Assembly (NCBI GenBank): GCA_910583845.1
Contig: CAJUAB010000045.1
Location: forward strand, 1 to 16,259
Reading direction: 5' to 3'
Origin: an uncultured Acetatifactor sp.
GTDB lineage: Bacteria; Bacillota; Clostridia; Lachnospirales; Lachnospiraceae
DNA length: 16,259 bases
How positions within the stretch are numbered: position 1 is the stretch's first letter; every line of letters starts with the position of its first letter. Made by a program: the position numbers and the translations under genes. Shown one piece after another: positions 1 to 7,137 of the stretch. Below the pieces are notes generated by a model. That model saw only the letters and a program-made list of their open reading frames with translations. It made no database searches and was not told the DNA's origin.

Positions 1-174
1 GCCTCAAATAACCTGAGAATGTTATTCTTTCTGCTGTTGTAGTTCCTATTATACACAACCCGATATATTTGTCAATCCGCAATCGGTCTCTATGGTAAAA
101 TTGCCGTGACAGGTTTTTCAAATATCTATAAATTACAAAAATATGATGGTGCAAATTAATTGTTATTAAAGAAA
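1..174. other. AT-rich intergenic segment downstream of the rhamnosidase gene
   Basis: Apart from the leftward promoter at 48-75, this segment contains no gene-like reading frame. No stem followed by a T-run is visible directly after the rhamnosidase stop, so where the minus-strand operon ends is not shown by the sequence. Transcription may continue past the left edge. Confidence 0.6.
48..75 (-). promoter_or_regulatory. Consensus sigma-A promoter firing out of the left edge
   Basis: Read on the minus strand, the segment shows a perfect -35 box TTGACA (plus positions 70-75), a 16-base spacer and a perfect -10 box TATAAT (48-53). Transcription would start near position 41 and run off the left edge. 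It lies about 100 bases downstream of the rhamnosidase stop codon and points the same way. It probably drives a separate gene or operon beyond the window, rather than being part of the glycosidase operon. Confidence 0.75.
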
Positions 175-2397
175 TTATCCCTGCAATATCTGGCAGTACT
201 CATAACTGCCCGCCTCCAGCATATGTACCGCGCCATCCGGCAGGGTCAGCCTGGTCTCTCCGGGCGTTGTCAACTGCACCCTGACTTCATCCCCTTCCAC
301 TTGCCAGGCTACCTTGATCTCTCCGGCTCTGCTGCGATAACTGCCCTCCGCATGGCCCAGCCGCCGGTCCGCGAAGGGACGCAGGCTGATCCTGGCATAG
401 CCCGGTTCCAGGGGCTGGATGCCCAGAATATAGCGATAGTAGAACTCGCCCACGCTGCCGAAGGAATAATGGTTAAAAGATACCATATTGTTGCCGCTCA
501 TCTTGCTCTCGTTGACCGTTCCGTCAGGCCGCAGAGCGTCCCATCGCTCCCAGGTGGTGGTGGCTCCGCAGTTCACCTGATAGAGCCAGCCGGGACATTT
601 TTCATTCAGCAGCAGATCAAAGGCCAGTTCGCTCTGCCCATGATCCGCCAGCAGGGGCAGCAGATGCTCTGTGGCGAAAAATCCGGTCTGCATTCCTTCC
701 GCCCGCAGCTTTTCCACCAGCCTGTTAAAACAGGCGTCCCACAGATCCCCTTGCGGAATCACCATCCGCAGGGCCATGACATAGGCACCCTGATAGTCGT
801 CTTTCATGGAACCGTCCTTTTTCACAAAGGCTTTCAGATAAGCCGCCGTGGTCTTCTCCCCCTGTCTCCGGTAACGTTCCTCGTCCTGCGGCCTGCCCAG
901 CAGTCCGGCCGTATCCGCCAGAATCCGCAGGTCATTGACAATAAAGGCGTTGGACACCGGGCCATTGTGCATGGCCATATATTTTACGTCCTTGCCCGGA
1001 GCCAGCCAGTCCCCCAGGCTGGGGCTTACCCACAGGTCCTTTTTTCCCATAAGCCCCCTGCCCATATGACGGATCTCGCATTCCACATGCGTTTTCATGC
1101 TCTCATACTGTTCCTGTAGATAGCGGACGTTGCCAAACTGCTGCCACATCATCCAGGGCAGAATCGTCACCGCGTTCCCCCAGCCCAGCATACTCATAAA
1201 GCCTATGCCCTCCGGTCCCCGGGCAGGCACCACGGGAGCCACATAGCCCTCGGAATTGTCCATCTGGGTGTAGCGGATGTCCCGGAGGAATTTGGCCAGA
1301 AAGTCCTCGGTGTCGTAATTGTAGGCACCCGTGAGGGCAAACACATGCCCGTCGCCGGTGTAGCCCATGCGCTCGTCCCGCTGGGGACAGTCCGTGGGCA
1401 CTTCCAGATAGTTGCTGCGCTGTCCCCACACCTGATTGCGGTACAGCTGCTCCACTTTGGGATTGCCGCAGGTAAAATATCCCGTGCGTTCCATCTGACT
1501 GTGGACGGCATAGGCGGTCAGCAGCCCCTCCCGGTACGACGTACCGGACAGTTCCACATAGCGAAAACCCATAAAGCTGAACCGGGGACGGTACTTTGGG
1601 GTCTCGGTTCCTTTATAATACACGGTTTCCGCCTTGGCCCCGCGCAGGTTGGCGGTGTAAAGGCCGCCGTCCTGATTCAGGATTTCCCCGTGGCGCAGTC
1701 TGAGCATGTCATCCTGCATATATGCCGGATCTATCTCCACAAAGCCCGCAAAGTTCTGGCCGAAATCAAGAATGGTCACGTCTCCCCGGCAAGCGGCTGA
1801 TTTCACCGGAATTTCTTCCTGCACCTTCGTATACAGAATCCCGTCCTCCAGTACATCCGGAAGTTTACCGCTGTATTTTATGGGAACCCCCTTCCCCTCC
1901 GTCTCCGGACTCTGTGCGTGGTAGATTTCACCGTCATAGAGGCCCGCGTAATCGTAGGGACTCTCCAGCACGGTCACATTGCCGTCGCCGCTGGAAAAAC
2001 GCAGGATTCCCTCCGCTGTCTCCGCCGTCAGAACCCAGGCCACCGCGGAATGCTCCCCGTAAATCTGACATTTATTGTCGAAGGTATACCGCCCGCAGTA
2101 CCAGCCCTGCCCCAGATAAACCCGGAGCGTATGATCATGATCCCCCGCCTGAAGCATCCCTGTCACATCATAGGTCTGCACCTGGAGCAAATGAGGATAA
2201 TACGTATAGCCGGGGGCAAACAGAATATCTCCCACCTTTTCCCCGTTCAGTTCCGCTTCGTATACTCCCAGAGCTGTAATGCACAGGCTGGCCCTTCTGA
2301 CCTCCCCCACGGGGATATGCTGTAGAAATACATCCACCGCCCCCTCCACATAGGGGCGGTCCGCCTGGATAAATTGGGATCTCAGATGTTCATACAT
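175..2397 (-). CDS. GH78 alpha-L-rhamnosidase, cytoplasmic
   Basis: This 740-residue enzyme should hydrolyse terminal alpha-L-rhamnose by inversion. Residues about 10-190 resemble the Bac_rhamnosid_N beta-sandwich and about 200-300 the concanavalin-like module. The six-hairpin catalytic barrel covers about 305-660 and a C-terminal beta-domain the rest. The motif DCPQRDERMGYTGD at 336-349 is the GH78 signature, with Glu342 the likely general acid. TTWERWD at 614-620 supplies the likely general base, Glu617. FNHYSFGSVGEF at 641-652 is also typical. There is no signal peptide, so the enzyme works on imported substrate. The ATG follows AAGGAGG at 8-base spacing. It is the last gene of a three-gene operon and starts 24 bases after the isomerase stop. 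At 740 residues it is shorter than many GH78 enzymes, but all catalytic parts are present. The family call is firm; linkage and aglycone are unknown. Confidence 0.95.
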   Translation of the reverse strand: MYEHLRSQFIQADRPYVEGAVDVFLQHIPVGEVRRASLCITALGVYEAELNGEKVGDILFAPGYTYYPHLLQVQTYDVTGMLQAGDHDHTLRVYLGQGWYCGRYTFDNKCQIYGEHSAVAWVLTAETAEGILRFSSGDGNVTVLESPYDYAGLYDGEIYHAQSPETEGKGVPIKYSGKLPDVLEDGILYTKVQEEIPVKSAACRGDVTILDFGQNFAGFVEIDPAYMQDDMLRLRHGEILNQDGGLYTANLRGAKAETVYYKGTETPKYRPRFSFMGFRYVELSGTSYREGLLTAYAVHSQMERTGYFTCGNPKVEQLYRNQVWGQRSNYLEVPTDCPQRDERMGYTGDGHVFALTGAYNYDTEDFLAKFLRDIRYTQMDNSEGYVAPVVPARGPEGIGFMSMLGWGNAVTILPWMMWQQFGNVRYLQEQYESMKTHVECEIRHMGRGLMGKKDLWVSPSLGDWLAPGKDVKYMAMHNGPVSNAFIVNDLRILADTAGLLGRPQDEERYRRQGEKTTAAYLKAFVKKDGSMKDDYQGAYVMALRMVIPQGDLWDACFNRLVEKLRAEGMQTGFFATEHLLPLLADHGQSELAFDLLLNEKCPGWLYQVNCGATTTWERWDALRPDGTVNESKMSGNNMVSFNHYSFGSVGEFYYRYILGIQPLEPGYARISLRPFADRRLGHAEGSYRSRAGEIKVAWQVEGDEVRVQLTTPGETRLTLPDGAVHMLEAGSYEYCQILQG

Positions 2398-2421
2398 AAC
2401 AAGGTCCTCCTTCTGTCCCTG

Positions 2422-3270
2422 TCAAAAGAATTTGTTCATAAATTCCGCGCTGCGCTCAAAGCTCTTTACAGGGCTTTTGTCGATCCAGTTGCGATGACTT
2501 TCCAGGATCACCGCCTCCACCCCCGCGGCCCTGGCTTTCTCGGCCAGCGCTGCAAGAGGCATGGCTCCGCAGCCCAGCTCCATGCTGTCGCTCTTTAAAA
2601 TGGGCGTCATACAGGGTCCCGTCTGGCGGGTTCCTCGATCATTGATATGCCACAGTTTCATCCGGCCTCCCAGCGCGTCCATCACCGCCAGCGGATCGGC
2701 CCCGCAATCGGCGCACCAGTAGCTGTCAAACTCAAAGTTCACATTCTCCGGGTCTGTCTCCTCCAGCAGCAGCCGGTACGCGCTCTGTCCGGGAGCCACC
2801 TGTAGAAATTCACAATTATGGTTATGGTAAAGCAGCTCCACACCCTCCTTGCGCAGGGCCTTCCCGGCCCGGTTCAGCCTCCCGGCCAGTTCCCTGACCG
2901 CGTCTTTTTCCCCATAGGGAAAACGATACATTCCCGTGATGACGATTTTATCCGTACCAAAGAGTCCGGCCTCCCGCGCCACGGCCCCAGAGTCCCGCTC
3001 CACACTGCCCAGATCCTGGTGGATGGAAACTACCTTGAGGCCGCTGTCTCTGACCAGCCGCTGCCAGTCCAGCCTGCCGCCGCTCCCCACCGGCATTCCC
3101 GCGGCCCGTGTCATGAGCCTGACCATCATGGAGCTGGGATGGATCATAAATCCGCAAAGTTCGATTCCGTTGTAGCCGGCATCTTTCATCTTCCTCATAG
3201 TGTCCGCCGCCTGGGCCTCCCGGTTCATCACCGTCCCCAGCATAAATTGTTGCACCGCTTTTACAGGCAT
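2422..3270 (-). CDS. Sugar phosphate isomerase/epimerase-like TIM barrel (AP_endonuc_2 fold)
   Basis: This 282-residue protein belongs to the xylose-isomerase-like TIM-barrel superfamily. That family includes epimerases, ketose isomerases, inosose dehydratases and 3-keto-glycoside lyases. Visible hallmarks are GYNGIEL at 32-38, YHNHNCEF at 148-155, FEFDSYW at 179-185, HINDR at 208-212 and ILESHR at 255-260. Glu154, Asp182, His208 and Glu257 are the probable divalent-metal ligands. The ATG at 3270 is chosen because GGTGAGGAG lies 7 bases upstream. A GTG at 3285 would overlap the preceding stop codon and has no better site. The gene sits between two glycosidases in one operon, so it probably acts on a released monosaccharide or an oxidised glycoside. 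No Gfo/Idh/MocA oxidoreductase partner is in the window, so the exact reaction cannot be assigned. Confidence 0.85.
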   Translation of the reverse strand: MPVKAVQQFMLGTVMNREAQAADTMRKMKDAGYNGIELCGFMIHPSSMMVRLMTRAAGMPVGSGGRLDWQRLVRDSGLKVVSIHQDLGSVERDSGAVAREAGLFGTDKIVITGMYRFPYGEKDAVRELAGRLNRAGKALRKEGVELLYHNHNCEFLQVAPGQSAYRLLLEETDPENVNFEFDSYWCADCGADPLAVMDALGGRMKLWHINDRGTRQTGPCMTPILKSDSMELGCGAMPLAALAEKARAAGVEAVILESHRNWIDKSPVKSFERSAEFMNKFF

Positions 3271-3281
3271 ATTTTCACTCC

Positions 3282-5618
3282 TCACCTATCTGTTCCGTCT
3301 TTTCTGATCCCCTGCAAAACTCTGTTCAGCTGTCGGATGCTCTCTTCCTCTATATTGCCGGCCTGCTTAAGCAGACTGATCAGCGTCATGCGTCCTATCA
3401 TCCGCTGCAATGCCGGATTGTCTTTTACGGACTCCGCCACATCCCCTCTGGACGCCGCCCCCCTGGCCATCATTTGTTCCACAATGGCTCCGGCCCGGGG
3501 ATGGGCCCGCAGCTCCGACAGGGTATCGGACACGGAAAAGCAGGCAGGGTCAAACGCTTCCTGATCAAACCAGTTGACCACATCCTGTTTTTTCACAAAA
3601 ATATAATCCGGATTTTCCTCTTCCGCCCTGCGGACCCGGATGCTGTGGCTCTGTCCCGCTGCCCGGGCTTCTATCACATGTCCATCCGTCTGCCCGCCGG
3701 ATATGGGTACCCGGAAGCGGAATACCCGGCGCGCCTCCTGGGTGGCAAAAAGCCGGCCATCCACATACAGAGACACCCGGTCCGCGTTGGAATACACCTT
3801 GATCTCCGTCACATCCTCCGCCCGGTCCACGTACCTGCTGCCGCAGATATGGACCATGGGCTCCTTGTTCCAGGCCGCCTTGTAGAGATAAAAGGCATCC
3901 TTCTTCGTCTGTCGGTCAAAAGTCACCAGCCCCTTTTGGTTCTCCCCGTGTTTGCCGCCCTCATCCCTGCCGTCGGCGGCAAAGTCAAAGAGATTCCACA
4001 CATGGGTGGCCCACAGCCAGGGACGCTGTTCGATCATCTCCAGCATATGTTCATGGTATACCGCCTGATAAGACTCACTGTAGTCCCCTTTTTCCGGCTT
4101 GCTGTTCTGGAAGCGGGGATTGGCGTCCGCGCCGTACTCGCTGAAGCCAATGGGCCTGTGGGGGTATTTGCTGTGATACTCATCAAAAAACGCCTCGTTC
4201 TGTTCCAGCTCGCCCAGATACCAGCCAAAGTACAGATTATAGCTGTTCACATCGGGGATCTCCAATATAGGACTGTCCGTCTCCAGCATAAACACATTGG
4301 CCATAGCGGTGGGACGGGTGGGGTCCAGCCTGTGACACAGGTCGTTCAACAGCCTGTGATTTTCCAGCAGATCCTGATTGACGGCGCTGGCGGCGGTGAT
4401 CTCATTGCTGAGGCCCCATACCGCGATGGAGGGATGATTGTAACACTGTACCACCAGTTCCTCCATCTGTCGCAGAGTGTTCTCCCGTCCATTCTTCATG
4501 TGCATGGTGATATAGGGAATTTCCGCCCATACGATCATGCCGTTCTCATCGCACAGATCATAAAACTCCTGCGCGTGCTGATAATGTGCCAGACGAAGCG
4601 TATTGGCCCCCAGCTCCCGTACAATCTCCATATCCTGTCTGTGATGCTCCATCGTCAGCGCATTGCCCACGCCTTTTCGGTCCTGGTGGCGGCTTACGCC
4701 CCGCAGGGGATACGCGCGGCCGTTGAGTAGAAACCCCTTCTCCGCGTCGATCTCAAAGTGACGGCAGCCAAAACGGGCCGCTATTGTATCTCCGCTGTCC
4801 AGGGTGGCCGTGGCCGTATACAGATAGGGGTCCTCCACCCCATCCCAAAGATGAACATTCTCAATCGTAAATGTGGCCGTGGCGTGATTCCCCTCAGGAC
4901 TGATCCGCTGGCTCAGGCTTTCTGATCCAGTGGGGACGTCTTCTCGGCGCTGGCTGTCCGCCGCAGTAGGGCCTTCCTCCCGGCGCTGGCTGTCCGCCGC
5001 AGTGGGGACGTCCTCCCGGCGCTGGCTGACGGCGGTCCTGCACTCCTGCCCTTGTCCGTTTATGGTTATGGTCACATCTCCGCTTCCCACCTGCCAGGTC
5101 TCTACGGTCACCCGGGCCGAGCCGGTACCCAGATCCACAACCGGAGTCACTTTGATTCCCGGCGCGCCGCAGCAGGCGAGATCAAAATGCGCTTCCGGCA
5201 CCAGAATCAGCTTCACGTCCCGGTACAGTCCTCCGTAAAATGTAAAATCCGCTTTCTGGGGATAGACGGTGTCATTGTCACTGTTATCCACAGATATGGC
5301 CAGTTCATTGTGTTCCCGCAGATGCTTTGTCAGTTCCACGCGAAAGGTGGAATAGCCTCCCTGATGGGAGGCCAGATGCTTTCCGTTCAGGCTGACGTGG
5401 GCTGTCATGGCGGCGCCGCAAACCTCCAGATACACTCTGGTCCCTTCCTCCATGACGGGTTTGTCCAGACTGCGGGTATACAGGCAGACGCCCCGGGCGT
5501 AATCATTGCCCCCGTCCTGCCCGTCCACGGCATTCCAGGTGTGAGGCAACTGTACTTCCGCAGTCTGACCGTTTTGCGTAAAGACCCAGTTTTCATTCAA
5601 AGATATGATTTGTCTCAT
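3282..5618 (-). CDS. GH2 glycosidase (beta-galactosidase or beta-glucuronidase type) with internal 12-residue repeats
   Basis: This 778-residue retaining glycosidase has the GH2 order: sugar-binding sandwich (about 10-140), immunoglobulin-like domain (about 155-285), TIM barrel (about 288-585) and a second beta-domain (about 595-665). GLSNEI at 402-407 contains the acid/base Glu406. GFSEYGAD at 491-498 contains the nucleophile Glu494. GVSRHQD (307-313), RLAHYQH (342-348) and WNLFDF (541-546) are typical. ENQKG at 559-563 matches the N-x-K pattern of beta-glucuronidases, but related beta-galactosidases can carry similar residues, so specificity stays open. Residues 196-238 are three SQRRE-type repeats inserted in the Ig-like domain. 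Residues about 690-770 form an extra, probably helical tail. There is no signal peptide. The ATG follows AAGGAGA, and this is the first gene of the operon, divergent from the regulator. Confidence 0.93.
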   Translation of the reverse strand: MRQIISLNENWVFTQNGQTAEVQLPHTWNAVDGQDGGNDYARGVCLYTRSLDKPVMEEGTRVYLEVCGAAMTAHVSLNGKHLASHQGGYSTFRVELTKHLREHNELAISVDNSDNDTVYPQKADFTFYGGLYRDVKLILVPEAHFDLACCGAPGIKVTPVVDLGTGSARVTVETWQVGSGDVTITINGQGQECRTAVSQRREDVPTAADSQRREEGPTAADSQRREDVPTGSESLSQRISPEGNHATATFTIENVHLWDGVEDPYLYTATATLDSGDTIAARFGCRHFEIDAEKGFLLNGRAYPLRGVSRHQDRKGVGNALTMEHHRQDMEIVRELGANTLRLAHYQHAQEFYDLCDENGMIVWAEIPYITMHMKNGRENTLRQMEELVVQCYNHPSIAVWGLSNEITAASAVNQDLLENHRLLNDLCHRLDPTRPTAMANVFMLETDSPILEIPDVNSYNLYFGWYLGELEQNEAFFDEYHSKYPHRPIGFSEYGADANPRFQNSKPEKGDYSESYQAVYHEHMLEMIEQRPWLWATHVWNLFDFAADGRDEGGKHGENQKGLVTFDRQTKKDAFYLYKAAWNKEPMVHICGSRYVDRAEDVTEIKVYSNADRVSLYVDGRLFATQEARRVFRFRVPISGGQTDGHVIEARAAGQSHSIRVRRAEEENPDYIFVKKQDVVNWFDQEAFDPACFSVSDTLSELRAHPRAGAIVEQMMARGAASRGDVAESVKDNPALQRMIGRMTLISLLKQAGNIEEESIRQLNRVLQGIRKDGTDR
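4930..5037. repeat. In-frame 36-bp tandem repeat (three units) inside the GH2 gene
   Basis: Three head-to-tail units occupy 4930-4965, 4966-5001 and 5002-5037. The first two differ at a few positions, and the third diverges in its last nine bases. Because 36 is a multiple of three, the gene stays in frame and each unit encodes a 12-residue block beginning SQRRE (residues about 198-232). A further degenerate SQR follows at about 236-238. There are no unique spacers, so this is a minisatellite and not a CRISPR array. The encoded segment is highly polar and charged, and is probably a flexible loop on the Ig-like domain. Confidence 0.93.
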
Positions 5619-5726
5619 AATGACTCTCCTTTATACTTTACTGTCTGATCCGGCCGCCCTCCAAACAGGCTGAAACCGGAATATTGCCCCGAAAAAAACT
5701 TCCTGCTTATATCCGCTTACTGTATA

Positions 5727-5735
5727 TGATATAAT
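5727..5735 (+). promoter_or_regulatory. Extended -10 promoter for the AraC-type regulator
   Basis: TGATATAAT is a perfect extended -10 element (TGN plus TATAAT at 5730-5735). No good -35 box lies 17 bases upstream, which is normal for extended -10 promoters. The start site would be near 5742, giving a leader of about 125 bases before the regulator ATG. On the other strand, the same AT-rich patch is the likely site of the GH2 operon promoter, but only weak matches are visible there. The 249-base gap is thus a divergent control region. Confidence 0.6.
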
Positions 5736-5867
5736 GACTTTATGCAAGGCAGAAAACGGCCGGATGGCCATCCAGATCCTGTGCGGGCCGCGCGCGGGAT
5801 ACCGTGCGTAAAATACCTTGTTTTTGACCCCGCTACCCCATCCCCCTGAAATCGGAGGTATCTTCTT

Positions 5868-7070
5868 ATGGATATCGAACAGAACCTGGCGCTTTTTCAA
5901 GAACTGCTTTGCTGTGGCAATAGCATATATACCTGGCGCTATGATGCCGACGGGAACCTGCTCTCCTCGAACTGCCCTGAAGAATCTCTCTTCGGCAAGG
6001 CTTTCTCTCTGCTGGGCTGCCTGAAAAAGGCTTTACAGCTGGGAAAAGACGGCGGTCAGCCCCAGGTGGTGGGGACTGCCATGGGCCTTATCTGGGGCGT
6101 GGATTTCGTGTACCGGGAAGACGCGCTTGAAAGAATGTATGTCATCGGGCCCGCATTCTCCTACAGTATCTCCATGCAGGATATGGAAAACGGCTTCCGC
6201 CATTATGCCGGACAGGAGATCAGCCTCGCCTGGAAGCACCGGCTGATCAGCGCCTGCCGCAAGATTCCCATAGCGCAGAATATTCTTTTTCTCCGATATC
6301 TGCTGATGCTGCATTACTGTCTGACCGGGGAAAAGCTGGAGGCCAGCGACACCTTCGTCCAGCAGTCCTTTGCCGACGCAATACCCGCTCCGGCCAGGCG
6401 GAACCGCCAGCATGTGTGGCAGGCAGAGCGCGCATTGCTGGACATGGTGCGCAGCGGAAACCTGAACTACAAAGAGGCTCTGAATACCTCTCTGCTGATC
6501 AGCGCCGGGATTCCCGTGATGGGCCGTGACCCCCTGCGGCAGGCCAAAACCTCGGTAATCGTCTTCATCTCCATTGTATGCAGAGCGGCCATCGAGGGGG
6601 GCTTATCTCCGGAAACCGCATATTCTCTGGGAGACTCCTATATCCAATCAGCGGAGAACGCCCGCACCTACGATGAGATCAACGCGGTCCCCCTGCTCAT
6701 GTATGACGACTTCATCCACAGAGTGCATAAGATCCGCCAGACTCCCGGGCTCTCCGCTCCTGTCGCGCAGTGCCGGGATTATATCGAGATGCATCCGGAG
6801 GAAAAAATCCGGGCCAAAGATCTGGCAGACCTGGCGGGCTATACGGAATATTATCTGACCCACAAATTTAAGGAGGAGACCGGCATCAGTGTCAGCGACT
6901 ATGTGAAAAAAGCCAAGATCGACCAGGCTAAAATCCTGCTGCGCAACACCGATCTCTCCATTCAGGAGCTGTCCGACCGTTTCTGTTTCAGCAGCCGCAA
7001 TTATTTCAGCAGAGTGTTTTCGGAGATGACCGGCTGCACCCCCATGGAATACCGGGAGCGGGGCGGCTGA
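5868..7070 (+). CDS. AraC-type transcriptional regulator with large N-terminal sensor region
   Basis: This 400-residue protein probably controls the flanking sugar genes. Residues about 300-398 are a complete AraC-type double helix-turn-helix. It includes IRAKDLADLAGYTEYYLTHKFKEE-like (314-337) and LSIQELSDRFCFSSRNYFSRVF-like (363-384) segments and ends with GCTPMEYR. The remaining 300 residues lack the usual AraC cupin arm. They contain an N-terminal alpha/beta segment with VIGPAFSYSIS at 92-102 and a helical middle with SVIVFISIVCRAAIEGGL at 229-246. This resembles long Lachnospiraceae/YSIRK-type AraC proteins, whose ligand is unknown. The ATG follows CGGAGG at 9-base spacing. It is divergent from the GH2 operon and convergent with the symporter gene. 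Regulation of the locus and sugar sensing are inferred from position. Confidence 0.92.
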   Translation: MDIEQNLALFQELLCCGNSIYTWRYDADGNLLSSNCPEESLFGKAFSLLGCLKKALQLGKDGGQPQVVGTAMGLIWGVDFVYREDALERMYVIGPAFSYSISMQDMENGFRHYAGQEISLAWKHRLISACRKIPIAQNILFLRYLLMLHYCLTGEKLEASDTFVQQSFADAIPAPARRNRQHVWQAERALLDMVRSGNLNYKEALNTSLLISAGIPVMGRDPLRQAKTSVIVFISIVCRAAIEGGLSPETAYSLGDSYIQSAENARTYDEINAVPLLMYDDFIHRVHKIRQTPGLSAPVAQCRDYIEMHPEEKIRAKDLADLAGYTEYYLTHKFKEETGISVSDYVKKAKIDQAKILLRNTDLSIQELSDRFCFSSRNYFSRVFSEMTGCTPMEYRERGG

Positions 7071-7099
7071 CCCGGCCCCGGTGCGCCCCTGTTTCCGGT

Positions 7100-7125
7100 C
7101 TGCCGTCCCGCCATCAAGGCGGCAG
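7100..7125. other. Weak inverted repeat in the convergent gap between regulator and symporter genes
   Basis: CTGCCG at 7100-7105 pairs with CGGCAG at 7120-7125, and a shorter alternative stem CCGCC/GGCGG sits inside. It lies between two convergent stop codons, where a bidirectional terminator would be expected. No T-run follows on either strand, so termination is only suggested by position. Confidence 0.3.
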
Positions 7126-7137
7126 GCCCAGATGGAT

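Noticed and set aside
160..1119. Long plus-strand reading frame opposite the rhamnosidase gene
   Set aside because: It mirrors the codon pattern of the GH78 gene, has no family features and no ribosome site.
3268..3285. GTG at 3285 as start of the isomerase gene
   Set aside because: The ATG at 3270 has a well-placed GGTGAGGAG, and the five extra residues add nothing conserved.
3474..4730. 418-codon plus-strand frame opposite the GH2 gene
   Set aside because: It lies wholly within a gene with intact catalytic motifs. Long antisense frames are common in G+C-rich coding DNA.
4930..5037. CRISPR array, because the repeat unit is 36 bases long
   Set aside because: The units are directly adjacent without spacers and encode protein in frame.
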